Below, in pieces: positions 1 to 12,599 of a DNA stretch of 64,000 nt. Made by a program: the position numbers and the translations under genes. The stretch lies in NCBI RefSeq assembly GCF_023278565.1, contig NC_064672.1:1240001-1304000 (forward strand), given 5' to 3'. A model generated the notes under the pieces. That model was not told the origin of the DNA. It did no database searches and saw nothing but the letters and a program-made list of their open reading frames with translations. Positions within the stretch are counted from its first letter, which is position 1; every line of letters starts with the position of its first letter. The stretch comes from Colletotrichum lupini (Eukaryota; Ascomycota; Sordariomycetes; Glomerellales; Glomerellaceae).

Positions 1-399
1 ATTTACTTTTTCTTCCCTCTTTCTATTTGGCGACCGTTTTACGAATTCTTTCCTATATAACTATACTTTTCTTTTTACGATATTCTAATTCCGTATCGTT
101 TCTTAATTACGACTCTCTTGCTATACTATTACTAAGTATCTGCCGAAATATTTACTATTTTGCGTATCTAGGACATACTTAATATAGAGTATAATCCTAA
201 GAAAGGCTTCCGCGGTCTCCGCGGTAGTACTCTTTATATACGCTACTTAGCTAGTTTATATCGTAATATTAACGAGCTTATTTATATCGCTAGCGCTTAC
301 GTTACTAAGTATATTATTTATTAGATTAATAAGAAGAAGTATTTTGCTATAAGTCGTTAAGTCCTCGCTAATCCGTTACTAAAATATTAGTTAACGATA

Positions 400-1790
400 T
401 TTTTTAGGTTCCCGAGGAGCTATATAGCGCTGCTTAGTTTATTTAGAATACCCTTATAAAGTTTTACGATACCGAGGAGTAGGGTAGTTTTAACTTTTAT
501 AAGCGCGGCCGCGTTCTCTATACTTTTAGTTATATTATTAGTACGTAAGAGAAAGTAGCTACTTATATTACTAACTCGTTAGCGGGTAGTAAGGCGAAAA
601 AGGTCTATTTTAAATAGGCTACTCTCTAAGAGCTCGCTACTAACTACGAGTATCTAAACTTATTAATCTCGATTATAGTAAGTCGTCGGCGATCGTTTAG
701 CGAATTTTCTTTTTATTAACTTAGATTTCTCTTCTTAAGCTAGTATCTTTAATATTAATAATAAGACTAAGATTGTCTCTTACTTTAGTCGCTTCTAACC
801 GGCTTATTTTTATAACGATAGCCGTGCGACCGCTTTATAAAGTAACCTCGACGCTCTAGCTTAGTATTATAAAGAGACTCCTAAGGGCGTTATTATTACG
901 CGTATTTAAGAGTTTTTTATTTTTCTTACTTTTTATAAACGCGTTATTAAGTTCTTAATAAATAAGGTACTTACTTATACCGTTACTATATATAGCGCTG
1001 CCCCTATTTCCCGCAGTCCTAAGACTCGGACTCTTATTAAGAAGCGTGCTCTTATTATTAACTATGTTCTTAATAATAACGACGAGCGAGACGACTTTAG
1101 GTTTAAGTTTAATAAGTCTTAGCGCGAGGATACTAAATTTAAGGAGCTTAGTAATAACTTAGAGAATTCTCTTTTTTAGCGTCGTAATAAGCGCCGCTAT
1201 TTTAATATTAATAACTCGCTAACCCCTACTCGCAACGCTCTTTTTAATATAAATAAGGGTGCCCTAGCCCTTAGTTATATTATTTTAAATCTTAATAAGG
1301 CTAGTATTACGCTCCTCCCGCTCTAAGTAAAGGCTTTGCGACGGCTTAACGAGGCTATTACTTATATTAAGGTTAAAGCCGCGGGTTATAATAAGTAGTT
1401 CGACGTTACTAAGTTCCTTACGAATATTAATATTACTAAGGTCCCTTAGCTTAATTAGGACTACGAGAGCGTTGCCTTAGATAACGTCCCCCGTCCCCGA
1501 CTCGTTATTAACGATAATAGCGTTATGGCCCCTACTTTACCTCTTACTCCGCTTTTTATTATAGCTCCCGTTATGCCTTTTATTATAGCTCTTATTATAC
1601 CTCTTATTATAGCTCCCGTTATGCCTCTTATTATAGCCTCTAACGGCGACTAAGCGGCGAACGCTCTACGAACCGTTATTATTAATATATATAATACTCT
1701 GCGCAATTTTAACCGCCTCTCTCTTACTTATTATAATATTAATAAAGTTAACGGCCTTACTCCGAGTAGTTAACTAAATACGCATACGAA
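400..1790 (+). pseudogene. Degraded coding relic, family not recognised
   Basis: Two plus-strand stretches read as protein once RIP stops are ignored. One lies at about 400-720, with runs such as GSFNFYKRGRVLYTFSYI. The other lies at about 1,081-1,770 in one frame and contains a Pro/Ala-rich octapeptide repeat followed by a stretch ending near a run of Asn. Stops fall mainly at former Gln positions. I see no conserved motif that names the family. It could be the gag-like or accessory ORF of a transposon, or a duplicated host gene caught by RIP. The coordinates are approximate. Confidence 0.45.
1558..1650 (+). repeat. 24-bp tandem repeat inside a degraded ORF
   Basis: Three 24-bp units starting at 1558, 1582 and 1606, each beginning attatagct, are followed by a partial fourth copy at 1630. 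The unit is eight codons long, so the array keeps frame in the decayed ORF around it and encodes a short Ile/Ala/Pro/Met-type octapeptide. The units differ by C/T changes that suit RIP. Confidence 0.7.
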
Positions 1791-2749
1791 GCCTCCCCGC
1801 TTTTTACTTACTAAGCGGACTATTATTACCGATTATTAAGCTTTAAAAATATACGCTAGAGCTACTACTATTACTATTAATATTACGTAGGTTACTCCCC
1901 CTACGTAGCTAGATCTTAGCAATCTCTTAATAACGTATTACCGAGGGTTATAATACTATATCTTTTTCTTAAGGATTGCGCTAGGCTAGATAAAAAGGGT
2001 TCTATAGTATATTATTAATTAACTTATTTTCGGTAACCTTTCGCTACGAACTTAACGTTTATTATTTTATTTTATATATGCCCTTTTTTTATAGCGTTCG
2101 AATCTATTAACTATTTTCGCTACCCCTTTAAGATACTTAATAGGCTCTTATGTATTATACTTAGTAAGTTACTTAGCCTATTTAACGAGATATCGTAAGT
2201 TTCCTCCCTTGCTTTATATTGCGACGATTTTTTTAACTTTTTAAACGTCTTGCTCGTTTTCTAACTCTGGGAGATTCGCTATTTAGTCGCCGACCGTTCG
2301 GCGATTTCCTTATAGCTTAAGCTAGGAAACTAGGAAAATATTATATATTTTCTAATACTGCTCTAGTAAATATACTCGGTAAGCCTATTTCCCTACCCTT
2401 TTAGCTATCGCTACTTTAATATATCTCGGCGCTAGTTTATTATTTTTAAATCGTATATTCTTTATTAATAGGCCGACGACTTCTTTGCGATTAAACTCCT
2501 TTGGGGTATGTCTTTTGTTATAATAAGCTACTTAGCTCTTAGAGGCTTATACCTACGCTCGCGTAGCCTAGGCCCTAATCTCCCTAATTTTCTAAACCCT
2601 TTCCTAAACCCCCTAGACTATAGCTTTATAATTAGGTATATATTTAACGTACTTAGGGTAGTAGCCGTATAGTACTATATACGGGGATACCTTTATAGTA
2701 GAGTATTAACTATTATTATATATAAACTCGGCCTCCTCTAGCTACGCTA

Positions 2750-5700
2750 CTTATTTATTTAGCGAGCCCTTAGTATAAATCTTTAAATACTTTTTTAATA
2801 TTTAATAAGTTTGCTCCGTTTAGCTATCCGTTTATAAGTAATACGTAGTAAATAGTTAGCAACGTATTGCCCGTTCCTTAGCGAACTTTTTTTAAAATGC
2901 GCTTATAAAGAGCTTATTTTTATTTATAATAATACTTTTAGGCGTACCGAACTTATATTCGACCTCCTAGTATAAGATGCTTACTATTTATACTACGTTA
3001 AGTGTTTTAACAGTAGGTAGGAACTTTATAAACTTTATTATATAATAAATAATAACTACGATACTATCGTACTCTACGCTATTACTACGAGCGCTCAGCA
3101 ACAGCCCCGTAATAAAGTCTATAGATATTTCTTAAAATAGGTATAAGGGTAGTAGTAGTAACTATAGCTACCCGTACGGCTTATGTCTTAGGGTTATAAC
3201 TCCTAAATAATGCTTATAGTTCTTAACGTATTTTTAGATATTTTATTAAATATCTTCTTAGTAGAACTTTTTTTAGATTAGCTCGAGAGTTTTCGTAGCT
3301 CTTATATAACTTACCCTATAGTCGTCGTAATATTAATAAAGGATCTCTATCCGAAAAGACTTTATTTAAAGAATAACGAGTCTTTTTTTAAAAAATAGTA
3401 TACCCTATTCGTTAAGCGAATATGCTCTTAGCTCGCTAGCTATAGCGCGAACTCTCGCCGATTATAATATATAAAACTTATTTTTAGCCTATAGTCCTCT
3501 AACGAGCTCCTTAGTTTTTAATAAGAGATAAGAAGCGAATACCGTTTCGCCCCTTATAAGCTCCTTTATAACGGGGCGTAGGATATACTATTCTAATATA
3601 ATAACCCTAGCTCTATCCGACTTTTCTTTATCCTTACCGGACCGTCGACGAGCGTTTATTAATAACTCTCTTATTTTTTTACTTCGAGTCGTTATAATAG
3701 TAACTATTATTATTTTATTAGTGCGCTTTATAATACGCTACTAATATAGGGGAGAGGATTCCCCGTCCCTAGAGCTAGTTAATATTTAGCCGGGATCGCA
3801 AAGGGAGGCCTTAATTATTTAAACGTATACTTTAGTAGTATTATTTTATTTTTTTAAGCTAATTATCTTTTACTAAACGTCGGGCAGTAGTTCGCTAATA
3901 AAACGTAGTTTCTAGGCTAGCGTAGGGAGGACGTCTTTATAAAGTACTTCCCTTTCTATATAGTCTAGCCTTTTAAATAGACTATCCGCCGGGTTCGTTT
4001 TCCTTAGCCGGTATTCTAAGTTAAAGTTAAATACTAATAGTTTATATACCTACCTCGCGAGCCTTCCCTAGAGGTCCTACGCCAGTGCGCCGATTATTCC
4101 CTTAAGTACTTAGTAATCCGTTAGGATTATGAACTTTTATAAAAGGCCCTAGAAGTAGTGAGCTTAGTGCTCTAGCCTTTTTATTATAGTAAGTAGTTCT
4201 TATTAGCCTATGGCCTATCGCTACTCCGTATCCATAAGCTTCTGCGATTAATAAGTAATAGGTTATTATTTTTTATTAGCTTATTATAATAAGATTGCTA
4301 CGATAGCTTTAACTAAAGCGTCGGTTTCTACCTATATAATACGTTATGGGTTCTAGTGCGTAAGTACGGTTACTAAGGTAAAAGCGACCTTTAGCTAATT
4401 AAATACCTCGTCTGCTTCCTTAGTTTACTAAAAATCCCTTATCTACCCCTTTTCTGTTTTTAATAATATTATTATTAGTATAATAATACCCGAGTATTTA
4501 GTAATAAACTTCTAATAGAAGTTATAGAACCCTAGGAATACTTAGATATCCTTAATAAACTCTAGCGCTTTCTAATTAGCAATCGTTCGTACTCGTAACG
4601 AGTTAATCTCGATTCTTTTTAGTATAATAATATAACCTAGGAACTCGACCCTCTTTTAATAGAACGAGTACTTTGATAGTTTAGTAAAAAGCCCGTATAA
4701 ACGTAGACGTCGGAGGACCTTCTTAATATCCTCCGTATGCTACTCCTTTGTTATTAAGTAGATTATTAAATCGTCTATATATACTATATAATAAGTATTT
4801 AGTAAGTCGGCGAGCGCTCGGTAAATATATGCTTAGAACGTTGCGGGTGCGTTCGTTAGCCCGAAAAGTATAATAATATACTTAAAGTAACCGTATTAGC
4901 TCCGGAACGCTATTTTTTATCGGTCTTCTTTTTTAATTTAGATATGGTAGTAAGTATCCCTAATATCTATTTTTAAGATCTATTTTGCTCCGCGAAGCCT
5001 ATTTAAGAGCTCGCCGATAAGTAGTAGTAGGTATTAATTCTTTATAGTTACCCTATTTAGCCCGTAGTAGTTTACGTAGAGGCGTAGTGTGCCGTCCTTT
5101 TTTAATACGAAAAGGATCGGTACCCTAGCTTTATTAACTAAAGGTATAATACGACCGTTCGCTAGGTTCTTAGTAATATACGCGCAAAGCTTATTAAGTT
5201 ATTTCTCGCTTAACGGATAGATAGGACTATACGATAGTTTAGTACCTAGAACTAGGTCGATAGAGTATTCTACTCTGCTATATAATTACGGTCCTTTTAC
5301 TAACTACTTATTAAACGTCTTTGTTTTTAATTAAAGTTTTAATAGTAGACCCCCTCGTAGTTTAGTCTCCGTTACCCCCGCGATGCTTTTTATAGTAGCG
5401 ATATATAATATATACGCCCTTTTGCGATTCTTAACGATATTGCGAGCTATTACCTCTAGTTCGGTAACCGAGATAGGCTCGTATAACTATATATTTATCG
5501 CTATATTAATACGAATGCCCTCCTAGCCTATTGATAGTTATAATAATAAGAGGTCTGTTATTCCTTTATCCTTATTAACTACGGCGAATAGTTACCGAAT
5601 TTTCCTTAGCTACTTATAGTAGTTGATAAAAAAGAGCGTTAATTAGTAGGCTTTTCCCTAGCCTACGGCTTTACTTTAGAAGTCCCTTAACGAGGGAGCT

Positions 5701-7300
5701 ATAGTAGTAGCCGGGGTTAACCCTAAGTAGGTTACGAGCCTAGTGCTAATAATATCTATCTCGGAGTATATATCTATATTAACTTTTACTAGCCTTTCGG
5801 CAATACCTCGTAGAACTATTGCCCTACCCTTCGTAATTATTCCTATCGGTACCCTCTTAATACTTAGCGTAAGCGTATTAAGTATATTACCTATACTTAC
5901 TCGTTTTTTAACGAGTCGACCTCTATAACTCTTAGCTTAGTAATAACCTGTTAAACGGTTACTAACGTTAGCTTCGATCGGGGGTACGTTAGCTTATCGT
6001 CGCCCCTACCTCCCGACTTATTCTTTTAGTACTTACTAAATATATAGCCTATCTTATTATACGTAAAGTACTTAATATTACTACTACGACGCTTCTATAA
6101 TAGCTCGGTACGAGTACTTTTATTATATGGCTTTTATAATATTATTCTTAGTAAGTCCTTAGAGCCTAGCCCCTTAGAGCTCTCCCTACTCTTTTTTTTA
6201 TAAAAGGGGGACATTCGACGCGGTTATTTTAATAACGGATATAGCCTCTTTTTACTATCCTTTTATAACTAGTCGCTGCCCTTTTACCGATTTAACGATT
6301 ATAGTTTATTAGCCTCGTAAGCTATATTGCGTGCTCTCTTAATTAAGACCCTATAATAAATTAAATCGTCCTATAACTAAGATAGTAGTTTAAAGAAGAA
6401 CTAGTATGCCTTTACTTTTGAATTCTCTATATTTTTTATACCTAGGTTATAATAGATTATTAATTACTTGGCGAGGAACTAGGTAAGGGTCTAGCCCTCT
6501 TTTAGCCTCTTCGTTCTTAGCTCTTTACGGTATTCCCGTTCTTAAGTCTCGGGGTTTACGTATTATTAGTAAATAAACGCTAAGAAGTCGCCCTAAGAGA
6601 GGGGATCTTAGAAGCTCTTTTCGTAATTATGCTATTGCGTTTATAGTAATAGGGATATTTTAAATAGGGCCTATTCGATATGCTATTTTATAATACTTTT
6701 TGCGCGAAGCTTATTACTTACCTCTATAATAATAATCTAGTTTACTACCTAAATACTCGTAGACTCTTCTCCGATCGGTTTATAGTTATAAAAAGGAGGC
6801 TTTTCGTATTCTCGTTAACCTAGACGCGTTGCCGGCCGCTCGGTAAGTTATTAGACGAGCTCCTCGTATTAATACCGTTCTTAGTTTCGATTTTTAATTA
6901 TTATTTTTATTGTTTTATAGAAGTAGGTTATTATTAGGCCTATAGGGTCTACTAAACTAGCTATCCTAGTACTACCCGCGCCTTTATATACGCCTTAACC
7001 TCGTATATTTAGTAATTAGTTACTAATAAACGCCCCGTTTATAACGGATAGGGTCTTCGGGGTATTAATAGGGTAACTAGCCCGTAAAAGTAATCTGCCC
7101 CGATTATTTTTTTTATTTAGCTCTTCTGTAAACGCTAGTATTCGGGTAGGACTCGCCCTGTAGTAGGCTCGTTCTCCCGGACGGAATAGGGTCGAGTAGT
7201 CGACTCTAGATAGTTATAGCTCGTTAGTACTAATAGCTCTTCGCTAACGGCTAGGTATTATTTCGTTAGCGTTCCGTTCGTTTCCGTAATCTATTATTAT
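2750..7300 (-). mobile_element. RIP-degraded Ty3/Gypsy LTR retrotransposon (minus strand)
   Basis: Read on the minus strand, the element keeps the Gypsy order. A gag-type zinc knuckle lies at 6,029-6,070; its CCHC spacing is intact but all four ligands are now Tyr, as TGY to TAY and CAY to TAY mutation predicts. A protease-like region follows at about 5,480-5,900 (SEIDIISTRLV). The reverse transcriptase lies at about 4,560-5,130, with KDGTLRLYVNYYGLN and the YIDD box at about 4,770-4,781. The integrase core lies at about 2,750-3,200 (ISIDFITGL and a degraded AYHPQTDGQ-like motif). All domains carry many stops, so the element is dead. LTRs could not be delimited by eye, so the outer limits are approximate. 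Confidence 0.88.
6029..6070 (-). other. Ruined CCHC zinc knuckle of the Gypsy gag
   Basis: The minus-strand codons read YFTYNKIGYIFSKY. The tyrosines sit at exactly the C-x2-C-x4-H-x4-C spacing of a retroviral nucleocapsid knuckle. Each ligand is explained by one RIP-type change (TGC/TGT to TAC/TAT, CAT to TAT). Confidence 0.85.
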
Positions 7301-10300
7301 TTATATTAGTTACTCCGTAGAAGTAAAAGCTTTAGAATTATAAGAGATTAGGCTATAAGTACTTAACTAGCGAGGCTATAATATAAGTATAAGTATATTA
7401 TAAGACTAAAGCTTATAAAGTCCTTCGTAAGGGCTCTGCTTTTTAAAAAGTTCTTTTATAATAAGATCCGTATACTAGTTGCTAAGTTATCGGCGTCCTG
7501 TTACCGGCCGCATCCCGAATCTATTATAGCTCTAAAATATTATATTAGTTAATATAGAGCGTATTTATTTAGAAGAGGGTATTATAAATAAGCTATTAAA
7601 AATTGCGTAAGGCGCTATATAAGCTAAGGCTAATCTCTATCTTAAGATTTAAGTAATAAAATGCTTTTCGTAGTTATGAATTATTTTATATATAGGAAAG
7701 CGCGGTAAAGTATAGCTTTTTATTAAAAAAGACGTGTACTAGCTCGCTAAATAGCTTCTTTACCTCTATTTTAATATATAGCTTTAAGAAGCGAATTTAG
7801 TAATTTAATATAAGTAGAGAGTATTAATATTATTTTATTTTAAATAATATTTAAAGATAGCTATTTTTCGAGCTATACGAATTATATAAGAGACCTAGGA
7901 GAGTATTAAGTACTAGTTATTATTAGGCTTAAGAGTAATGGGGGTATTTATAGAATTTTATATATATAAGTACCTATAAGCTTATTAAGAGCCCCTTATA
8001 CTCGGGTAATAGTAATTTAAAATAGTAGCTAAGTTAATATATAGATACGGAACCGTATCTAAGTAAGTATATTTATAGAGGGTTTTATAGGACGTCGTTA
8101 TACTTTTACCTAAGAGCCTCTTTATTATAAACTATAAGGACGTTAAGAATATAGTACTTATTACGTAGGCTACTATCGGGCTCTTTTTACTTATTAAATA
8201 CGAGGAAGTTATCTTTTTAATATCCTTTATTCTTTATCTCGTACGATTACTAACTTATTAAAATTTATTATTATTATACTATAATACCCTTTACTCTTAA
8301 TTTTAGTTTTAATCTTTTATTAGTTAGTTACTATTTTAAGTCCGATCTTAAGTTATTTCGCTTTTAAAAACTAGCTTATCCTAAGAGTTTACGTATTATT
8401 AACTCTCGTAATTATATCGACCCTATTTTAATAGATATACGTTACGGGGTAATACGGGCACGTTTTAAAATAACTCCTTATTATTATAGGAATACTATAG
8501 GTAAAAATAAGAGGGTATAAGCCTTTATTCTTAGAATAGATAAAAGCTAAGGTATAGAGATAATAAAAAGCTATTTGTTTAATTACTATAAAGTACGAAT
8601 CGCTTTACCTAAACTTTAGACTAACGATTTATAATTTTCGACCGTATTTCGTATATTATTATTAATTAGTTCGTTTACTAAATAGTACGCTAGTAAGTTT
8701 ATAAATAGCGGGCGACTAAATCTTATTACGTACCTTTATAGCTAGAACGGTTACTATTTCTAATTTTCTTAATACTATAATTATTTTATTAGAGCTATAG
8801 GTATTCTAATCTAGAACTTAGCTACTAAGTAAGTATAGTAATAATACTTAGGTAGCTTATAAGTAAGAGTTACTAAAGCCTTCGGGCCATAAAAGCGCTT
8901 ACCGGCTTCGAGGTCTCTATAAACGAGATACTTCGGTATAAGCTACTAATAAAGCTACTTAGGTATAGAACTTTTTAATAATAATAGTATAGCCGGGCTA
9001 AGCGCTTCGGGGGTCTATAAACAGGATATCGTATTCCGTATCTATACTACTTATTAACTTATTATTAAAAATCTTTTAAAGCGCCCGTTTACGAAGCGCT
9101 TATAGCCTAATTATACTTTTAGTAATTAAATCGGCTCCCCGTTAGCTTAAGTAAAAGTAAATAGACTTATTACTAATAAATAACTCCTTAATCGGCGCTT
9201 ACTATGCTACTATTAATAAGCTTTATCCTCGGTACCCTTTTAAAATAGTTTAGACCTTTAGATTACGAGTTAGTATCTTATTACGTTTAAAATATAAAAT
9301 AAAAATATAAGAGGTAGTTAGATATATCTATCTATATATTAATACTAAATATTATATATAATCTAGACTAAGCTTAGTTTTATATCCCTTTAGCTATCCG
9401 TTTATACTTTACTTTTTTTAATTATCTTTACTCGACCTAGCTTAATATCCTTAGTAAAACGTTATAAAGAGTTTATATATATTATCTAAATATATTTAGT
9501 ATTACGAAATTCGGCTTATCTTAGTATTAAGGATAGTTATATTAAATAAGATTACTACGTTATATAATACGCTCTTATTCTATTAAATACTAATTATTAA
9601 AATAATTATTTCTAACTACTAGTTAGTAATACTTAAACATCCGTTTTATTAATAAAAGTCTATAATCCTTAATATAATTAAGGTACTAATTCGGATTAAA
9701 GAGTAATAAAAAAAGCTTAGGTTAGGGAGTCTTTTTAATAATTAGCTTAGGTTAAAAATAAATATAAATACGGTCTTATTTAACTATCTCTTTCTTATTA
9801 TAAAATATAATTATTAAATTAATAGCCTTAATCTAAAGCTCTATAAGTTTATTATAAGAGTAGTCGGCTAGTTAGTAATAGAGGATATAGGCTAGTTTAG
9901 TATACTTAGGGATCTAGAGGTTAATATCCGGTTTAGTATACTCCTCGTCTTTTTTATCGTTCGCTTATTTTTTAATATCCTATATTAAGTAGTTATAAAA
10001 ATAATATTTATAATACTCTTTTATAATACTCTTATTATATTAATCTTATTTTATATATATCTTTTTAGTTAGCCTACGGATTTCGGCTTTATTCTTTTTA
10101 TTTTATACTTAGTATTAACTACCCTTTAACTTTTATTACTATTATTTTAGTTTTATAATTTCTAAATTAAGAAGTAAGTTCTTTTAGACCTCCTTAGGGA
10201 CTATATCTCTTATTACCTAGGGATCGCGCGTAAGGCTAATATATATAAATATTTTATATATTTACTCCTTAATTTCCTTTTTTAAAAAGATATTCTAGAG

Positions 10301-12270
10301 GTCGAACTAGACATTCTTATTAAAATATATACTTTAAAACGTAGCGAACTTAAGATCGTAACGTATTATTTAGTTACGCATAGTATTAAATATATTCTTT
10401 AAAATTAAAGCTTTAAGTATCTAAAGTCTTTATAAATACTATTTATATTAACTTACTATTTACTATATTTACTATTCTTTTTTAAACAAACTATAGCGTC
10501 TAGGCCTTTTTAAAACCTATATTAAAGCTCTATTAGCTTATATTATCTCGTAATTTAAAATAGCTTATAGCCTTGTTAATAACTAACGTACTATTACTAA
10601 ACTTTTAAAAAATCGGAACCTTAAGTATTAATTACTTTTATTATAAAGCTATAGACTAGACTAAACCCCTAATTTCTATTCTTAGTACTTAAGTTATATT
10701 TATTAAGCTTATTATATTAAAAGCTTAGTTATAGAGCGCTAGAGTAATAATAGTACTAACGGTATAAAACATAAACCTTTTTATAAGTATAAAAAAGAAA
10801 ATAGTCCTATTTATAATTAATATAAAAAGTATTAAAAGCGATTAGAGCCGCGGCGCTATATATACTTACGGTCTTAGTTTATTATTAGCTTTTCTATAAT
10901 AAATAAACTTAATAGCTATTACTAATACGGCTCGTCCCGTTACTAAATAGCAAATAATTATTATAAGTATATCCTTATAATATAAGGCTTTTAGACATCC
11001 CCGCCCGGCTATTTCTTATATTAATAATCTATTAAAAAAAAAGAAGTCTTTATTTTATAATAATTAGTTATTATAATCTACGTTCTTTACGTCTTTATTA
11101 TACTTAATATTAAGGGACTTAATACTTTAGAGCTTAAAAATCTCGTCCGTGCTTCTATTTTTAGGTTTTTTCTTTCTAATATATACGACTTTAATAGGCC
11201 GCGCGCTAATATAATAAAAGAGCTAGTAATAACTAGCTAGCTAAGTGCGCTACCGTTTTAATAAAAAGATATTAGTATTATATATAATATTAAATATTAA
11301 AATAGCTAATAAGTTATTAGCTCCGAGGACTAGCTTCTTATTAATATTTAGTACTTAGTATCCGAACCGGGGGATTAGGATCGTATAATAGAACTAGCCT
11401 AGCCTATATTAATATTATTATAGAACTATTAGCTATTATAATTAGTAAATACCTTATATAGCTCTTTTATATTATTCTTATTTATATAGCAACTAGCGAT
11501 AGTAATATAAAGCTATTAAAACTACCGGATATATACTTACGTCGTACTCTAGGATTTAATTTTCCTTATTAACTACTCGCTAATCTAGAGAAAGAAGTTT
11601 ATTATTATTTTACGACTTACGTTTTCTAAGGCTATTTACTATTTACTAAGGTTCTATTTTTAATAGTAATTATTATTATATAGGTTAGTCAATAAAGAAA
11701 TAAGTATAAGATTTATATAGCAAACCGTTTCTATTTTTTATATATAACTATAATATTAATCTTAGTTTTATTTATATATCTTAGCTCAATAAAATTAACG
11801 TTTTTAAACTACTTACGTAAGTCAGCGTACTCTTTAGTTAAGAACGGCTTTAGTTAGTTCGCAATCCGACGTTATATTTCTTAGTTAATAAACTATTTTA
11901 AAAAGTTAATAGTTATTTTTATTTATTAAGGTCGATAATTTATAAGTATTAGCTAGGATATAGTTACGAAATAGTTACTTATTAAAGTAATAAAAGAGGG
12001 GTTATAAGCGTATATTATATTAAATTAAAAAAAAAGACGATAAAAAACGATAAGTATAACGCCGCTTTTTATAATAAGTAGCGCTATTATATTAAATAGA
12101 ACTTAAATAGCCTAAGTAGCTAAAAATTATTTTACCGAATATTAAAAAGTAAGGGAGTTAAAAAAAATAAATAAGTAGTAATTTAATTAATAAGTAGGGT
12201 AAAAGAGAAAGAGATAGAAGGTACTTAAATAAAAAATAAGGGCGTATTATTATAACTAAGTTATAGATAT
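7300..12270. other. RIP-degraded stretch without recognisable domains
   Basis: Same dinucleotide signature as the rest of the island. I followed several frames and found no reverse transcriptase, integrase or transposase motif. A perfect hairpin with 9-bp arms and a 2-nt loop (tagatacgg/ccgtatcta) lies near 8,040-8,060. The stretch may include LTRs and the gag portion of the plus-strand Gypsy element that follows. Confidence 0.6.
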
Positions 12271-12273
12271 TAA

Positions 12274-12330
12274 AGGGAGCGGGACGAAGTATTTAATACT
12301 TAGTAGTATTTACCCCTCGCCCCGCTCCCT
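12274..12330. repeat. GC-rich inverted repeat in AT-rich DNA
   Basis: agggagcgggacga at 12,274-12,287 is the reverse complement, with one mismatch, of tcgccccgctccct at 12,317-12,330. The loop between them is 29 nt. It stands out because its surroundings are strongly AT-rich and the arms are GC-rich. It lies just upstream of the recognisable plus-strand Gypsy polyprotein. Confidence 0.75.
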
Positions 12331-12599
12331 CTTATTATTAATACCGCTTAGAACGGCGGTACTTCTTATTAAATTCGGCGGCCCTAGTAGCGACTTCTCG
12401 CTTTTAAAAGTAATAAAGGACGATATAATAACTACCTTGCTAATAGTAAATACTTTAACTACTAATAAAGCTAGACTACTTATTATTACCTCTACTATAA
12501 ATTCTAGACTAGATATTAAAATAAGATTCGGAATAAGAATATTTATTATTATATAATTATAACTTATAACTTCCTTTAATAATAATACTAAAAAGAAGG

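Noticed and set aside
5743..5928. 61-codon plus-strand ORF
   Set aside because: Reverse of the protease-like region of the minus-strand Gypsy element; chance open frame in RIP DNA.
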